Below are positions 13,401 to 26,315 of a stretch of DNA of 64,000 bases, piece by piece. This DNA comes from Diatrype stigma (lineage: Eukaryota; Ascomycota; Sordariomycetes; Xylariales; Diatrypaceae): assembly GCA_022225965.2 (NCBI GenBank), contig JAKJXP020000043.1, forward strand, positions 62,001-126,000. The letters are read 5' to 3'. The translations under genes and the position numbers were made by a program. A model generated the notes under the pieces. That model worked only from the letters and a program-made list of their open reading frames with translations. It was not told where the DNA came from and did not search any database. Each line of letters starts with the position of its first letter. Positions within the stretch are counted from its first letter, which is position 1.

Positions 13401-15977
13401 CTGGGATGCTTTCGTTCAGACTCTGGAAGGTCACTTGCGCTGCTGACGGAGACGTCCATGGCTCGGTCGACTCCACGCCAGTACAAGCAAAGCTACAACA
13501 TATCGTTAGATGCGACTCTAATACATACAGCGATTCTGAAAACTTACCATCTGATGGCAAGTTGCTGCTGGCCGTGTTGGACTGCGAATTCTCCCCATTT
13601 CTTGATGACCTGAGATTGCCGCTCCCAGACGTTGGGGAAGTAGAGGCAAAGCAGGATAAGGGCTTCCATGTACTTCCTATGCGAGATGTAAATTTCGATG
13701 GCGTCGTTTTGATCACCCATTCCGATCATGATCGTCGCTGCTGCGTGCACATCACCGTTCTCCAGAAGTCGCTGTACATAAGCTCGCCCTAGCTTGTGTT
13801 GTGATGCAGTGCCCCCAATGCCACTCAGGGCCAACAGCATCCAGTCAGAGGAGGTCATGTTCTCCGACGTCGCGGACATCACATCGGCATCGATATCACC
13901 CAGCCACTTGGCGAGGAGAATGCGGCTCGGGGAACCGCTGGGATGCCGGGCCATTTCATCCCGAACCAGATCCTGTATCTCTCGATTCCACCCGAAAATG
14001 ACACTGAGCATTTGGCGGCGGAGGTCTTCGTTGGTCAGACGGCTCTGGTCGGTAAGAGGCAGTCGCTTGTAGGGGATGTCGTGTAAACGGCTTCTCGTGA
14101 ACTGGAACAGGTCGTTGACTTTGTTGTCTTCGGGACTGCGTAGTACTTCATTCCGTAAACGCGACGGACGATGGCGGGACGAACGAGTAGACGAAGAAAC
14201 CGACGCGGAACTAACACTACTAAGAGAGTAGGCATCCTTGTCGCCATAGGGAGGCATGGCCGAGGACCTCAGGGACGACCCGGTAGAGATGTAGGTGTTT
14301 TCCGTCATACCACGCGACAATACCGACGGAGGGTATTGGCCGCGAGTCTTGGAGTTGGTAGAGGACTTGGACACCGTAGAAGAGGTCCGACTTCTGCTGG
14401 AAACCGGGCTGGCAGCCATATACCGCTCCTGGTCAAAGGGGTCCTCGGCGGGTTCGACGCCCCGAGCGAGCCTAGCAAGTGGCGACATATGATCATCGTC
14501 ACTCTCGGAGGTCTCAGTGCTGACCGGGATCGACGAGTCCGACTCGGTACCAATGATGACCACGCCCTGCTCTGGCTGCTCCTCGATCGATACGGGTGGA
14601 GATGGCGGCAATAGGTTGGCCGGATGCTGGACGTTAGCAACCATAAGCGAAGGGGTATTGAGGTCAAACTGCTGGACCGTGTTGGTGGCGCCCAACGTGA
14701 ACAGGGTCGCACCGGCTCCGTACACGGCGAGCCCGCGGACATGATCCAGGGTCGGTATGCTGTCCCAGGTGACATGCTTTGTGCGAACATCCCATGACAG
14801 AGTCTCCCTGCGGCGAAGTAAGTATATCAGCGGTCAAGGTCAATGCAGCTAAGCGCGCGCGAGAATAGTGGGCATGCATGGGTCGGGTCGGTCGACCTAC
14901 CCTTCAGAATACTGGATTATGCGGCCGTTCTTAGACCAACCCATCCAGTTGGGACCGTTCTGGTAATTGTCTGTTCGTTTTAGGATCCGCACAACCTTGG
15001 CAGGGTCATCGCTGTTGAACGACTTCGCCACGCTCCAGACCCTCAAGTCACCATCATTGGTCTGCACAGCCAACATGTCTGATTTCTGGCGGGCAGACGA
15101 CGCATGCCACGCCAGGTTCACAATGGGCGATGGTGCTCTAGAGGTGCTTAGATTATGCAGGATGGTGAACCTGGGCTGGAGGGTCGCAATGAGAAGCGAA
15201 CCATTCTGGTAGCTGCATAAGGGGTCAGTGCTGGAGGCCTTCCAATAGCAAATATGCCGGTCCGGTCCGGGAGAACTGTTATCTTACCCAATCGCGAATG
15301 TTCTACAGTCTGCCGCCGGAGCAAGCGCTGTGATTGCAATCTGGTCAATTGTTCTTGCCGAGATGTGCTCTGAAGTCGTTGGCTCGAACAGAATAACATT
15401 TCCTTGTGTGTTGCCTGAAACTGATGTCAGTGGCGCTGCCAGCTGGTATAGGGGCTCAAAGGGGCTCAAAGTGCAGAAATGCAACGACGTACCAAAAGCG
15501 ACGTTTCCGTTTCGCATCCAAGCGGCACAGGTAAGATTCTCGTAGGATGCAAATCGAGCAACCTCATCGCCGGTCATCAAATCCCATACTATTGCCGTCA
15601 TATCCACATCGTAACTGACAACCAACCTCCCGGCTCCTATTTCGCTCTGTGTATCGACAGCGAGCAACTGTACCTCGGCAGAATGTCGCGAGAACCTCCT
15701 CTCGATTGTTAGACTATCGTGGTGTGATACTACCACAGAATTGCCCTCTGCAATTTGTTAGTGCCATCCTAGTTGAGTTGGAAGGTATTGTTCACGTACG
15801 CGCATATAAGAACATGGAGGCAGTGGCAGCCGCCGGCTCGAAATACCTCATGAGAGAGGTTGGTGAAGTAAAATCCTTCGGCTCTGCGGCCATCTTGCCT
15901 TTTCTTGATGATCTACCAGAAGAGCTCATGGAGGCATTGCGATGCCGAGACGCCGTCTGGTGGGCTGAAGACGACAT
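10411..15977 (-). CDS. Large WD40-repeat / alpha-solenoid protein with disordered proline-rich tail, six exons, 1737 aa
   Basis: My model has exons 15977-15800, 15747-15493, 15414-15288, 15212-14901, 14807-13548 and 13492-10411, which join in frame. The 78-nt intron at 15415-15492 has no stop and could be retained. The N-terminal ~330 residues form a WD40-type propeller, with blades ending in AIVWDLMTGDEV and DGDLRVWSVAK. After a serine-rich linker comes a helical block (about residues 560-700) with TPR-like helices such as NGDVHAAATIMIGMGDQNDA, reminiscent of the solenoid that follows propellers in trafficking and RNP scaffold proteins. The C-terminal ~1000 residues are low-complexity: Ser/Arg-rich, then a charged coiled coil (MAERQAKKEAAARELEERR), two polyproline runs, and polyAsn and polyGln tracts. 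The exact role is unknown. A scaffold or adaptor function is inference from architecture; the polyproline resembles profilin- or SH3-binding segments. Confidence 0.85.
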
Positions 15978-18900
15978 TGTAGCGCTGATAACCTGATGTG
16001 GCGTGTAAGCATGGAGCCCGTCAAGTAAGAAACTCGCGCGGGATTCTATTATAGATACTCGAGCGGGTGGTCCTCTACAGCTGGGATCTTCTCTCGAGAT
16101 GATGCAGGCCACTCACCTCGACATGCGAATGTGTTTCCTCAAGACAGGTCCCAAAGAAACCTAGCCGAGCGGGGATGCTACACCAGGTCGGGCGTCGAAC
16201 ATCACACACGACAGCTGAAAAGCTGCCCGTTCCCGGACGACACTACTTCTCCACGGACGGTGTAGCAGAAGAGCGGAGTTTGGAGCTACAGCTCGAGCAG
16301 GCGGGATTCGGTGAACAACGGTGTGATCGTTTCTCGGCAGCGGGCGAAGCTCGTTATGCGCGACTCGATATTATCACGTATCGTCGCTTTTCCTGCCGTC
16401 TATCGTGTACGGTCGAAGATGAGAAGGTCTCAGGTTAGAATAAGGGGGAACACGCGGAGGCAGGAGGTAATGAAGGTGGTTACACTGTGGGTGTGCAATC
16501 TGTTATCGCCTCGTGGGAAGCGGGTTGCATTAGTGGCAGTGTAACTATATTTGAATCAAGCCTGCTGCGTTGGCGCTCTTTGCTGCAGCAGATCTCAATG
16601 CTCATGGGGGGGAGGGCAGGCTGGATCAGATGCAAGAGCAGAAAGATCGCATGAACAAGATGCGAAGAAGAAGCAAAAGAAAGAACTATGCAACCCAATT
16701 CGGGGGTGTGAACGACCAAATAAGTCGTGTATCGCTATCGAAGGTGCAGCGCCTAAAGGGAAGCTGTTCTAAGCTGTCAATGGCCCAAATCGAATATAAA
16801 AGCGAGCAGCCAAATCCAGAGCGGATACGGTCCGGCTAAGCCAAGGTCTGCATGGGCTGCAGGGCCTAGTATATGGCAAGGATGTGATCAACCATGCCAT
16901 GCCGAATAGACAGGGGATAGGTCAGATAGCAGAGGTGATCGAATTAGCTACTAGGGCTGGGGATGGAGTGACTGGCCGACGTTGCAGCAGAAAGACAGGG
17001 GGGGCTGAAGGTACATGACATACATTCCCATTCGATATAATTAGCCTCACCTCACGACTGGTGCAGGTGTTCTGGTATTGTGGCTCGGTCCGGCTGTTAG
17101 CGATGCCGTCGTCACTGGACGGCGGAGCAGACGGGAATAGACTCTGAGATGGGAGATATGGCATAGCTACTGCCAGCGCAGCGAACAGAGGAAGCTGAAA
17201 GAGAAGAGTCACGATGCGATGGCTTCCTCTCTGCCTCGGTCCCTGCCTCACCAGCGGAGACTGTTTTACCGCCTGGTTGCGTCATGGTAGAAACCAGAAG
17301 GTGAGCGAGGTCTAGGGGTCCGCTGTTTTCTCCTAAGCATCACCGGCAAAGCGTTATAAGTGGCGGTTGAGCTCTTGCCCAATCTATCATGTGTCCAGTC
17401 CCTTGTAGGGTTCAATGAAACTGATATCCATTCACTGCGAGGAACAGCAACTGGGGAAAGTGGCTACCAACCGATCTCGCCTGACAATGGCTCGTTCGAG
17501 GTTGTCTTCGAGTAGGTGAATGGCTGGGCTGGACGGCGCCTGTGGCTCTCTAACTAAGCTGCTCATGTGCGCTAACGAAAGCTCATTCCTGAATCATCAA
17601 CCGTCGACCCGGATTTACTCTGCTGGTTGCTGGGTTTGGTCTACGAAGCATGTACTGGCTGTACTTGCTGCCGGGACTACTACATAGTACTGGGACTATC
17701 GGGGCCATTGGGACTATTGGGGCTGTTGGGACAGCTGGGACTGGGACGTGGGATTGGAGTGGGATTGGAGAAGGCTGAACTTCGTAGTGTGGTTGGGCAG
17801 AGATGGCAGCGATGGCAGAAATGGCAGGCGATGGATGGCGGGCTCTTGGATGCTCATAGGTGCTCATAGGTGCTCGAAGGTGTCTCATAGGTGAAGAGGT
17901 CAAGGGGACGCTGGGGGGGCGCTGGGGGATTGGTGACGGATGTCGTCCCTCGCAGTAGTGCCAGATGTGGTGTGAGGGCGCTTACGGGCGTGGATTGGCT
18001 GATGTCCAGCAGGGGTCAGCAGGGGTTAACAGGCTATAGCAGGGGTCCTTGCACGATTCCAGAGGGAAAAGTAGGATGATTGGATGAAAGCCAATTCTCG
18101 AGGCTCGGCACGGCGGCAAAGAAAGATGCTAAACCGACGGTCTGTCTTTTTCTAGGTACCTAGGTAGGTATGGAAGCTAACCGTTTCTCCACAGCGGCCA
18201 CAGCGGCCACGGCGGACTTGTTACTCTGTAAGTCCCGAGGTTCCAAGCAAGTTATTCCAGCTTCAATCGCTTGTTTAGTTAGCAGCAGTTACTATGTAAA
18301 TACAACAGTGCTACGCTTACTACTACTGCTGCTACTACTACTATTACCTACTGCTATTACTTACTGCTATTACCTACCACCCCCAAATGAATGTGCGCCT
18401 CGTGTGTATCAGAAGCCGACAGCTGGTCTAGATGTCTCGATATACGGTATTACTACGTACGTAAGTACTTAGTTAGCCAGCCTTACTGTCCCAATAGGGG
18501 ATATAGTCGCACCAAAAGGGCAGAGTTGGGCTTGGAGGGTTTGGGGTCCAGCCAAAATAGAAAGATCCGACGGTTGGTGCATCGCGTGCATCGCGTGCAT
18601 CTGTCTGCCATTTCTGTTCACGTATCAAGCAAGTAATAAGTAGTTACCACTTACCGCGTATCTACGCGTATCTATCGAGAGCGTAACTAACTAACTAGTT
18701 TACAGCAGACCGTCGCTTTTGATATAACGACCGTCTACCCAGTGTTACTCCGGTAAAAAGAATGTGACGGCTGTTCTGATTGGGCTACAAATGGCCAGGG
18801 GTCCTTCTCCCCTGGACCCTTGAGAAAAGATCGCACAATGTACCTGTAGGCAGAGGCATTCAGTCTACCGAAGGTAACTACAGTCGTCGTCTTGTCTTCC

Positions 18901-19008
18901 TCTCTATCTCTTTGTCATCGAACCCCCCGCCATCCCAGTCTGCCATTGTCCAATACCGACCACGGGATTGCCAGGGCTTGCGCAGATATAGGTACAAGAG
19001 CATTGTAA

Positions 19009-19062
19009 CATGCCCATGCTCATGCCCATGCTCATGTCCATGCTCATGTCCATGCTCATGCT
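19009..19062. repeat. 12-bp tandem repeat (CATGCCCATGCT-like)
   Basis: About 4.5 units of a 12-bp motif, alternating CATGCC/CATGTC with CATGCT. The frames that cross it give only simple repeats, so it is non-coding. Confidence 0.85.
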
Positions 19063-20880
19063 CATTCTCCATGCATACGCAGCATGCATTACCCCACCAA
19101 AAAATGAACTCGAAGACATCGTCGTCCGTTCCGTGCTCACCGATGGGTACCGACATCTTGTCCACGTTACCCAGCAAATTGGACTGCATTATGTACCTTT
19201 AGCAGGTACTCAGCTTAGCGACTGGCTTGTAGTGAATGTAGATGGATGATGATGTCTATTGTGGGGGACAGCAATGGAAGCATGGAAGTATGCATGTTGC
19301 ATGTAGTCAGACCGCGGGAGAAATCGGGAGTAGAGAGTGAGTTGTGAGTTGTGAGTTGTTTCCAAAGCATCTCAACGTTCGCGATGTTGCAGCCGGGACA
19401 GCGATAAGGTCGACACGGGGTTTAACCACCGCCGGTTGAGAGGTTGTGCGAGCTGAGTTGACGATGCTATTTGCGAATCCATTCACGCATGGCGCATAGA
19501 TTTGTATACCTACGTGGCTGCTGTCAACCGGAACTGGGATACAAGGACGCAAGGTCCCTTGGCGGTCAGTCCTGTATATGCCGTCGTGCTCTCTCATCAA
19601 CCTTCTCGCCGGTGCTAAGCGGGAAGCTCTATTAACATGTGAGGTCATTTTCTACGAAGGTATACGGCCAAACATTCTTCATGGGGTCTCGGCCGTCTTA
19701 GCATAGCATCGTCCTCAGAGAGGTTTAAACGTCGATAACGTTCTCACTGGACTCGGCTCGACTATACAGAGCTTCGACAGCAAAGAAAAAGCAATGGCAC
19801 CCGGTTTGATCCTTTGCGAAACCAATCCGACCGATTGCTAGGCATCTCTACCCTGTAATGTAATGTGTGCGTGTATGTAGGCATGTACAGTTATCTGCAT
19901 GTGTTGTCAGTGCAATCATGAAATGAGGATGGCCATTCTCGGCTCGACCTTCATGCACGCTGAATCGAATTGGAGATCTCCCAGTGTTCCGTAGATTGAT
20001 GACGAGCAGCTTCTTGGAAAGGGCCGGAGGTTGGTAGCAGTCGAAACATCTGGAAATTATGTGTGTATGTGCGTATCCCAATGGGGTCTTGGATGGTGAC
20101 ATCGCTGCTACCGATATATATTGCCAGCATTGAATGATCCGACAACCCCACACTCTCTACGACGTCAAGCTGACTTTGGACCGCGAAACGGCGAAATAGG
20201 ATATAAGATGCGGTCCCCCCTAGCAACACCAGGAACTTAACGACGTACCCGACATGCTACGTAGTCTACAGCTTGACGACAGACATGCATACGGAGACGA
20301 AGCAGAGCAAGCGAGCGACTGTCGTATTTGAAAGCGTGGCTACTTCTTCCGAGCTGCATTGTTGGACTGAACCGCGGCGTCTGGACTGGAGATTCTGAGA
20401 CCTGCGGCTCCAATTGGGATCGCAAATTGGCAATTGTCGATGTGGTGCAACTTGGAGACCAGGTCCAGGCCGTCGTGACAATACTATACCCCGCGAACGC
20501 CGCATATGTAGCCTGTCTGGCTGTGAAGATGCGAAACTGGATGGATCATAAATGCTGGATGGTGGATGATAGATGATGGACGATGGACGATGGATGTACT
20601 TGGCCGTGGCTGTCCACACCACCTCGCCCCGCCTCCCCCTCGGCCCCCCTTTTCTCTTTCCACTGCAATTGAGCTCAACCGCCCCTTGCATGTACCTGTA
20701 TGTAGGCACGTAGCCCCTCATGTTGTCTTACCACAGGAAAGCTGCAAATCTGCACATGCAACCACTTTGGCTTTTGTTTCTTTTTTGTATTGTCTCCTTT
20801 TCCGATCACTCGGTACCGGGGCTCCAGCCTCGGTGTGGCGGACCTGGTTTCTTCCTACCTACATAGGTACGTATAGAAAC

Positions 20881-20943
20881 TACCCAGTATACACAATACC
20901 CAGTATACACAATACCCAGTATACACAATACCCAGTATACATA
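20881..20943. repeat. 16-bp tandem repeat, about four units
   Basis: The unit TACCCAGTATACACAA is repeated exactly at 20881, 20897 and 20913, with a partial fourth unit at 20929. A diverged copy (TACCCGGTATACACAC) starts near 20949. Exact identity between units suggests recent slippage. Confidence 0.9.
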
Positions 20944-23900
20944 CACACTACCCGGTATACACACTTACAGCTATAGGGGATGCTCCCCCCACCATTGGCA
21001 CGGCTCCCGCGCTGCCGTGATCGGGTTGTACGCTCGCCGCCATTCGGTCGGACACCACTCGGACACCACTCGAGCGTCACAGTTTTCCCTATAACTCAGC
21101 CAAGCAACAACCTTGAACTGCTAACTATACGACTTGTACAATGGCTGAATGGGTATGTGTAACATGACAAGACTCGACACTGCCATAACGCCACCGCCTA
21201 TGCCTTAAATATCACAAACGTGCCACAGAGCAATGCGATTGCACGGCACGAGCACAATACGAAATGACAGATGTAACTCTACCCCTCGATATTATATGCC
21301 ATATATAGGCAGTTAGGTATATATAGCAATTGCTATGCGTAGTATCCCGCGGGGCTGTGTATGAAGAAGCTCCAGCTATATCGGGATCTACACGAACCCA
21401 ACACGATCCTTGAAACTTTCTTCATCTGGTCATTTTCGCAAGAGATTGATTGACGAATGTTACGCACGAGTCGCTTCTGTCGCTATAACTGCAGCGAGAA
21501 AAGAGGCCTGAGCCCCAAGAAGCCCCCAGGGCCCTTGAAGGTTGCGGTCCTCTTCAACCTTGCCTTTAGTAGCCAAGCTGCCGATCCGTACATGAACACT
21601 TACATGCGTAGTTCGTCGGTCGGTGATGATGAACATGCAAGCAACACGACGGCGCGGGAACGGCTGCGACGATGAACCTTGCTCCCTTCCTTGGAGACAG
21701 CCTGGACTACCTACCGCCCAAACCTTGCTCTGCCTTTTGTGTCCCGCGACACTAAAACGCGGAACATCGACGCGGGCAGACGGGGTCGTGCGGGCGGGCG
21801 GGCGAGCCGGCCCAGACGGAAGATCCCCCAAATCTTAACTAGCAACTACTAACAACACCAAGAACTCGCTGTTCCAACCGCCATCACAGTAATCCGGCAC
21901 GTAAGCTACCCTGTGATAATAATGCCAGCCTTCCTACCACACGTAGCTGTAATTTAAGTTAGGCTGCCCCCACAGTAATTCGTACCTGGTATCATCAACC
22001 TTCACGGCACAGCATCCGACGACCTCGCCTTCAACAATTGATTAAGGCCCAGCCCATTCCGCTGCTGTGGTCACATCGACGCCGTATAAGCCCCTGTGGC
22101 CCATATCCAGAGCCACGGGTCTCGCAGTGAAACGGAAGAGTTTGGTTGAGTACGACGTAATTTGGGATGTTGGTCATGATTCTTCCTGGTTATGCGACGA
22201 ACACGAACTAACTACGAAGTAGTTGATTGCCTACTTACCGTGATGTTCAATCGAGCACTCTCCGCATAACTAGGTACCTACCATTCGCAAAGATGACCTC
22301 GAAGTCACAGAGCGAGTTCATGCGAGCCCACTCGCAAAGACCTCTAATCTTGACTTTGCCTGAACTATATCTCATCTCATCACACATCACATATCACACC
22401 TCCTCACCTCCCCTCACCTGCCCCGGTCCTCCTCACTCATCACACCTCCCCTCCCCACAGAATAGCCTGTTGCTCAGCTCATCAGAGGCGGGGGATCGTC
22501 ATCCCTCCCGCCCGGGACGGATCTCTTCCGGCTGATGAGAGAAATGAGATACGAAACCCCCAGTAATACTTCATGTCAAGGTTGGGTTCATATCATTCAT
22601 TCATCCATTAACTTATCTGATAAGTAATCAACTAGGTAAGCGTGGAGATATCGTAATTACTTAAATTTTTTCCCATTTCCTTGTGTGATGGGTCTTGCTA
22701 GCTTCGCAGGGCCAGGGCATGTCGGCGTTGACATCGACAGCGTTGGGGCGCGCCACACCGTTGGTTCTCGGACTGGCTGATTGACAGGTTGTGGGGTCTT
22801 CTTGTTCCTTCTTCCGCTTTTGCCGGTATTGTGTGCATTCACCGATGTCTTTCGTTCAGGTATGCTCCTTGTCCAAGGAAAAGAAAATAGAGTGAAAAGA
22901 AGAAAAACCTAGCAAGAAAACGAAAGAAAAAGAATCCCCGATAATACCCCCCACCTCTTGCCCCTCTCCAGGTTGCGGGCTGGTGGGCTCTCTGTGCGAC
23001 TTCGAACTGACACGCATCACCTACTATAGTAATGACTCACTACTATGGTCGTGTTATTCGTCGAGGCAGATCACCTACCTACCTAGTCCGGCAATTCCTT
23101 CATTTCATTCTTAGAAAAGCTAATTCCTCCTCGCCCGGAGCTAACATCGATCGTCAGCGGGCTTTCACCTCGGCCCGCCGGCGCTTCTCGATGGGTTTTA
23201 TTATATATGTACATTCCATCCCCGCCAGCCCGAGCCCAACCACACAAGAACCAAGAACATCGACGAATGACCGCTCGCCGGTGCCCAAAGGCAAAGCCCG
23301 TGGGCGGCTTCATTGGGAGTTGGGCGTAGATAGTCTCAAACTTATTAGACCCCGTGACAGTGAACTCAAGACCATTCATCACCACTCATGCAATCGTAGC
23401 TTCCCAGTGTTCCAGCGTATCTAACATGCTAGCTAGTAGCTACCTGAACCATTATTTTCGTAGTAATCCATCCATCCCATCCCGTATCAAGCAATCCATC
23501 GATCCCGTGATCCTCATCACATCGCCAAACCCCGCTCCCGTCCGCCACAGTTCCCCCGGTGCTCTGATATGATACGATGCGAGGCGGTAGCACACTCACA
23601 CCTTCAGATATCACAAAGCCACGCCGCACGTCAATGCCCAACGTGAGAATTACTAACCCGTGCCCCTGGGATGGGTTGGGACGGGACGGTGAGCAAGTCC
23701 AGTCCGCTATCGCCGACCCACCCTACCACCGTCGTACGTACGTGTGATAGGAGCGGCTGCGGCTGCTCCTACTCGTCACATACCTTAATACCAAGGTCAC
23801 GCCAGCCAGCCCAGAGTCAGCCGCGCCCAGATCAGATCCGGAAAGGCGGTCGTGATATGCTTAAATCACATCACCCTGCAGGCTGCGAGATCGACACGCC

Positions 23901-25684
23901 CATATCTTGCTACCTACCTACCTAGTTACTACTACATCCTACATGGGAAGTTGCATAGTGTGTTACAATGGTAGCTAGCCCTAAGCTAGCTAGTAGATTG
24001 GCAGAACCAAGTAACGAGATAAAGTACTTGGTTAGCAAGTAATAATGAAGCTTAGGTCCCTCATGGGTGTGAAATATCACAGAGGGGAAACGGGAAGGGG
24101 AGGAGAGACCACTTCATCTGTCTTGTCTCGTTCTATGTGCAGCGAGTCCCCCGACTACCGGACTAGCAAGAGCATACACGCCTAATTAGCTATCAAGCCT
24201 ATGTAGGAGACAATAGACGCTCTCTATATATGGGCAGATAGGATCCCCTATCACGCCAGCGCCGGTAGATAAATTCCCGAACCCATCTCCCCACAAGTGG
24301 AGTAGAGGCATAGCTCCGACAGCATTATCTTCACACACAATAGTTATTGCAGGTAGTCGTCACAAAATAGCTCGTCACAGTAGAAAGTCTCAGGTAAGTG
24401 GTGAGTTTATGAGTTTGTATTTGGTTTTGCCGATTTTTAAGTTTTTTTTGGTAGTTGTTGATCTAGTTTTAAACAAAGTGAAGCTGCACGAACTGGCGCG
24501 CTAGCCAACAGACATGTAATGAATGCCCTCTCCCCGTCCTCCTATGAGTAGATGAATGTCCTTGCATCCCATCGTACCTATCATATCACACGTTGTCCTA
24601 GACAACTACAGGCAACCACAAACCAATAGCTGCTACGCCCGCCCAGTAGGATACCGTAGCGGACAGAGATATTGTGATGGTGCCCTGCTGCCTCATGATA
24701 GACGGTGTAGTCCCTGGCCAATAGCAAAATAGCCCACAACTCCAGCGCTTTGATTCGTCCACCGCCTGCCTCTGCCTCGTCCTCATATCACCTCACACAC
24801 ACATAGATCGCAACATGCTGCCTGCCACCCCCTGCTATCTGCCCAACCCAATTCCCCTTGGCCCAGCCCAGAACCATAAACACGTGCTCTTGGCACAACC
24901 ACCCACCAACACCAGTACCGAAACCGCCGAAAACCGCGATGCGGAATTGCATCTAGCGGTGTCGCATCCATCGGCTGCTCAACCACCCATCGGCTCAAAG
25001 GGGGAGAGCCTAGTGGTAGCAGTGTTTCCTCTCCGGTATTTCGGAGATGAAAGCACACTAAACCGAAATGCCGCTCATCCATCAACCCAATCCAAAAAGA
25101 TTCCTCGCGCCGGAAAACTTCCCGGACTACCAACTGTAGATTTCGAGTATTCCCACTTCGCCCAGTCGATGCGTTGCCGTTTCGGGGCAAAAAACACACG
25201 CAAGGCGGTAAGGATGAATGAAATGAGTGGCGAAGTAGTAAGTTTGGATCATGCATGTGTATCGATTTCTGTGATTTCGATGCTCATGCCGCCGCCACTC
25301 AGCAGCTCTCATGGAGAGCTGCACTCGAAATATTCAGGACACAAACAAGCACTCCGCTAGTTGCACGAATGCGTCATTGTTACACCTCTATGGTGTGGGC
25401 GGAATGGACGCCGTGCTTGTGCTCGTGCTTGTGCGCCGCAGCAGCAGTAGTAGTCGTCATTAAGAATTATAAAAAACTCGCTTGGTGGGTATCATCGGGT
25501 ATCATAGTTGTATTATGTAAAGATAAAAAACAGACAGATCGTCCATACTGCAGCGATGGTTAGCAGCTGTTGCCCAACATCATATTATGATCTCATAATA
25601 GATAGTAAGTAGTGGTGGTTTGGTAGAACTCACGATTCGTTAAGTCGTAGCTTCGTAAGCAAAATAGTCGTGGTGTCGCAACGC

Positions 25685-26182
25685 TCACTCACCACCCTCG
25701 GTGATGGGAGCCATGTCGCTCTTCCTGGGCTTGCTCTTCTTGGTGTAGGAGGTGCGGGCGCGGGACTTCTTGAAGGCCTGGCGGCGGCGCTCCTTCTCCT
25801 GTACGAGCATCTTGACGGCCTCGCGCTGCAGGGCCATCTGCTGCTGCAGCTGCAGCGCGAGCACGTCCTGCTCGGCCGCGGCGGCGAACGGCGACGCCGA
25901 CGCGTTGCTGCTGGCGCCGGACGAGACCACGCTGCCGTCGTCCTCCGCCACGGCCGAGGCTACGTCGCAGACGAACAGGTCGTCGTCCGACAGGTACGAG
26001 GACGCGCGCTCGTCCTGCTGCTGCTCGAAGGAGGACCCCAGCGAGGAGCCCCGCGGCCAGGATGGGTACGCGCAGCTGCTGGACTGCCACGATGTCCGCG
26101 ATAGGTAGCTGCCCGACCCGATGTCGAGCGGTTGCGTGACCGAGCTCATGGAGCTGTATGACCCGTATGAGCCGTACGTCAT
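25685..26182 (-). CDS. Small conserved-looking fungal protein of unknown function, 165 aa
   Basis: A single-exon frame that starts at a clear ATG, with strong third-position GC bias and far denser coding signal than its surroundings. The N-terminus is Ser/Tyr-rich (MTYGSYGSYSS). Residues ~85-92 read SSYLSDDD followed by LFVCD. An Ala/Ser linker, a glutamine-rich helix (LALQLQQQMALQREAVKMLV) and a basic tail (KERRRQAFKKSRART) come next, ending PITEGGE. I recall similar small Pezizomycotina proteins with an LSDDDLF patch and a basic C-terminus, but no established function. The helix and basic tail would suit a nuclear or coiled-coil role, which is inference only. The last codons GGT GGT GAG TGA overlap a good splice donor, so an extra 3' exon is possible. 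A (CA/TG)n-rich stretch lies in the leader. Confidence 0.75.
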   Translation of the reverse strand: MTYGSYGSYSSMSSVTQPLDIGSGSYLSRTSWQSSSCAYPSWPRGSSLGSSFEQQQDERASSYLSDDDLFVCDVASAVAEDDGSVVSSGASSNASASPFAAAAEQDVLALQLQQQMALQREAVKMLVQEKERRRQAFKKSRARTSYTKKSKPRKSDMAPITEGGE

Positions 26183-26280
26183 GATGATGGGATATCGTTT
26201 ATCGTTTCGGTTGCTGGATGAAGAAGGCGGTGGTTATGTGTATGAGTTTCTTGTGTCACCGAAGCGCGTTGTAGGTGCGT

Positions 26281-26315
26281 ATGCGTGTGCGTGTGCGTGA
26301 GCGTGAGCGTGAGAG
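26281..26315. repeat. GTGCGT/GAGCGT-type dinucleotide-like microsatellite
   Basis: An alternating GTGC/GTGA stretch about 100-130 bp upstream of the 25685-26182 start codon, probably within its 5' leader or core promoter. Confidence 0.7.

Larger units (their letters stand above)
15978..25684. other. Long intergenic region (9.7 kb), no supported gene
   Basis: Base composition is ordinary, not RIP-like, but no open frame carries a recognisable domain or extends by plausible splicing. It holds low-complexity and tandem sequence: degenerate GGGACT-type repeats near 17690-17750, a GGTGCTCATA-type repeat near 17850-17890, a CTA/CTG triplet run near 18310-18370, and the arrays listed separately at 19009 and 20881. 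Copies of a TACCTAGGTA-like motif recur (for example near 18155, 20850, 22270, 23075 and 23910). Non-coding transcripts cannot be excluded. Confidence 0.55.
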
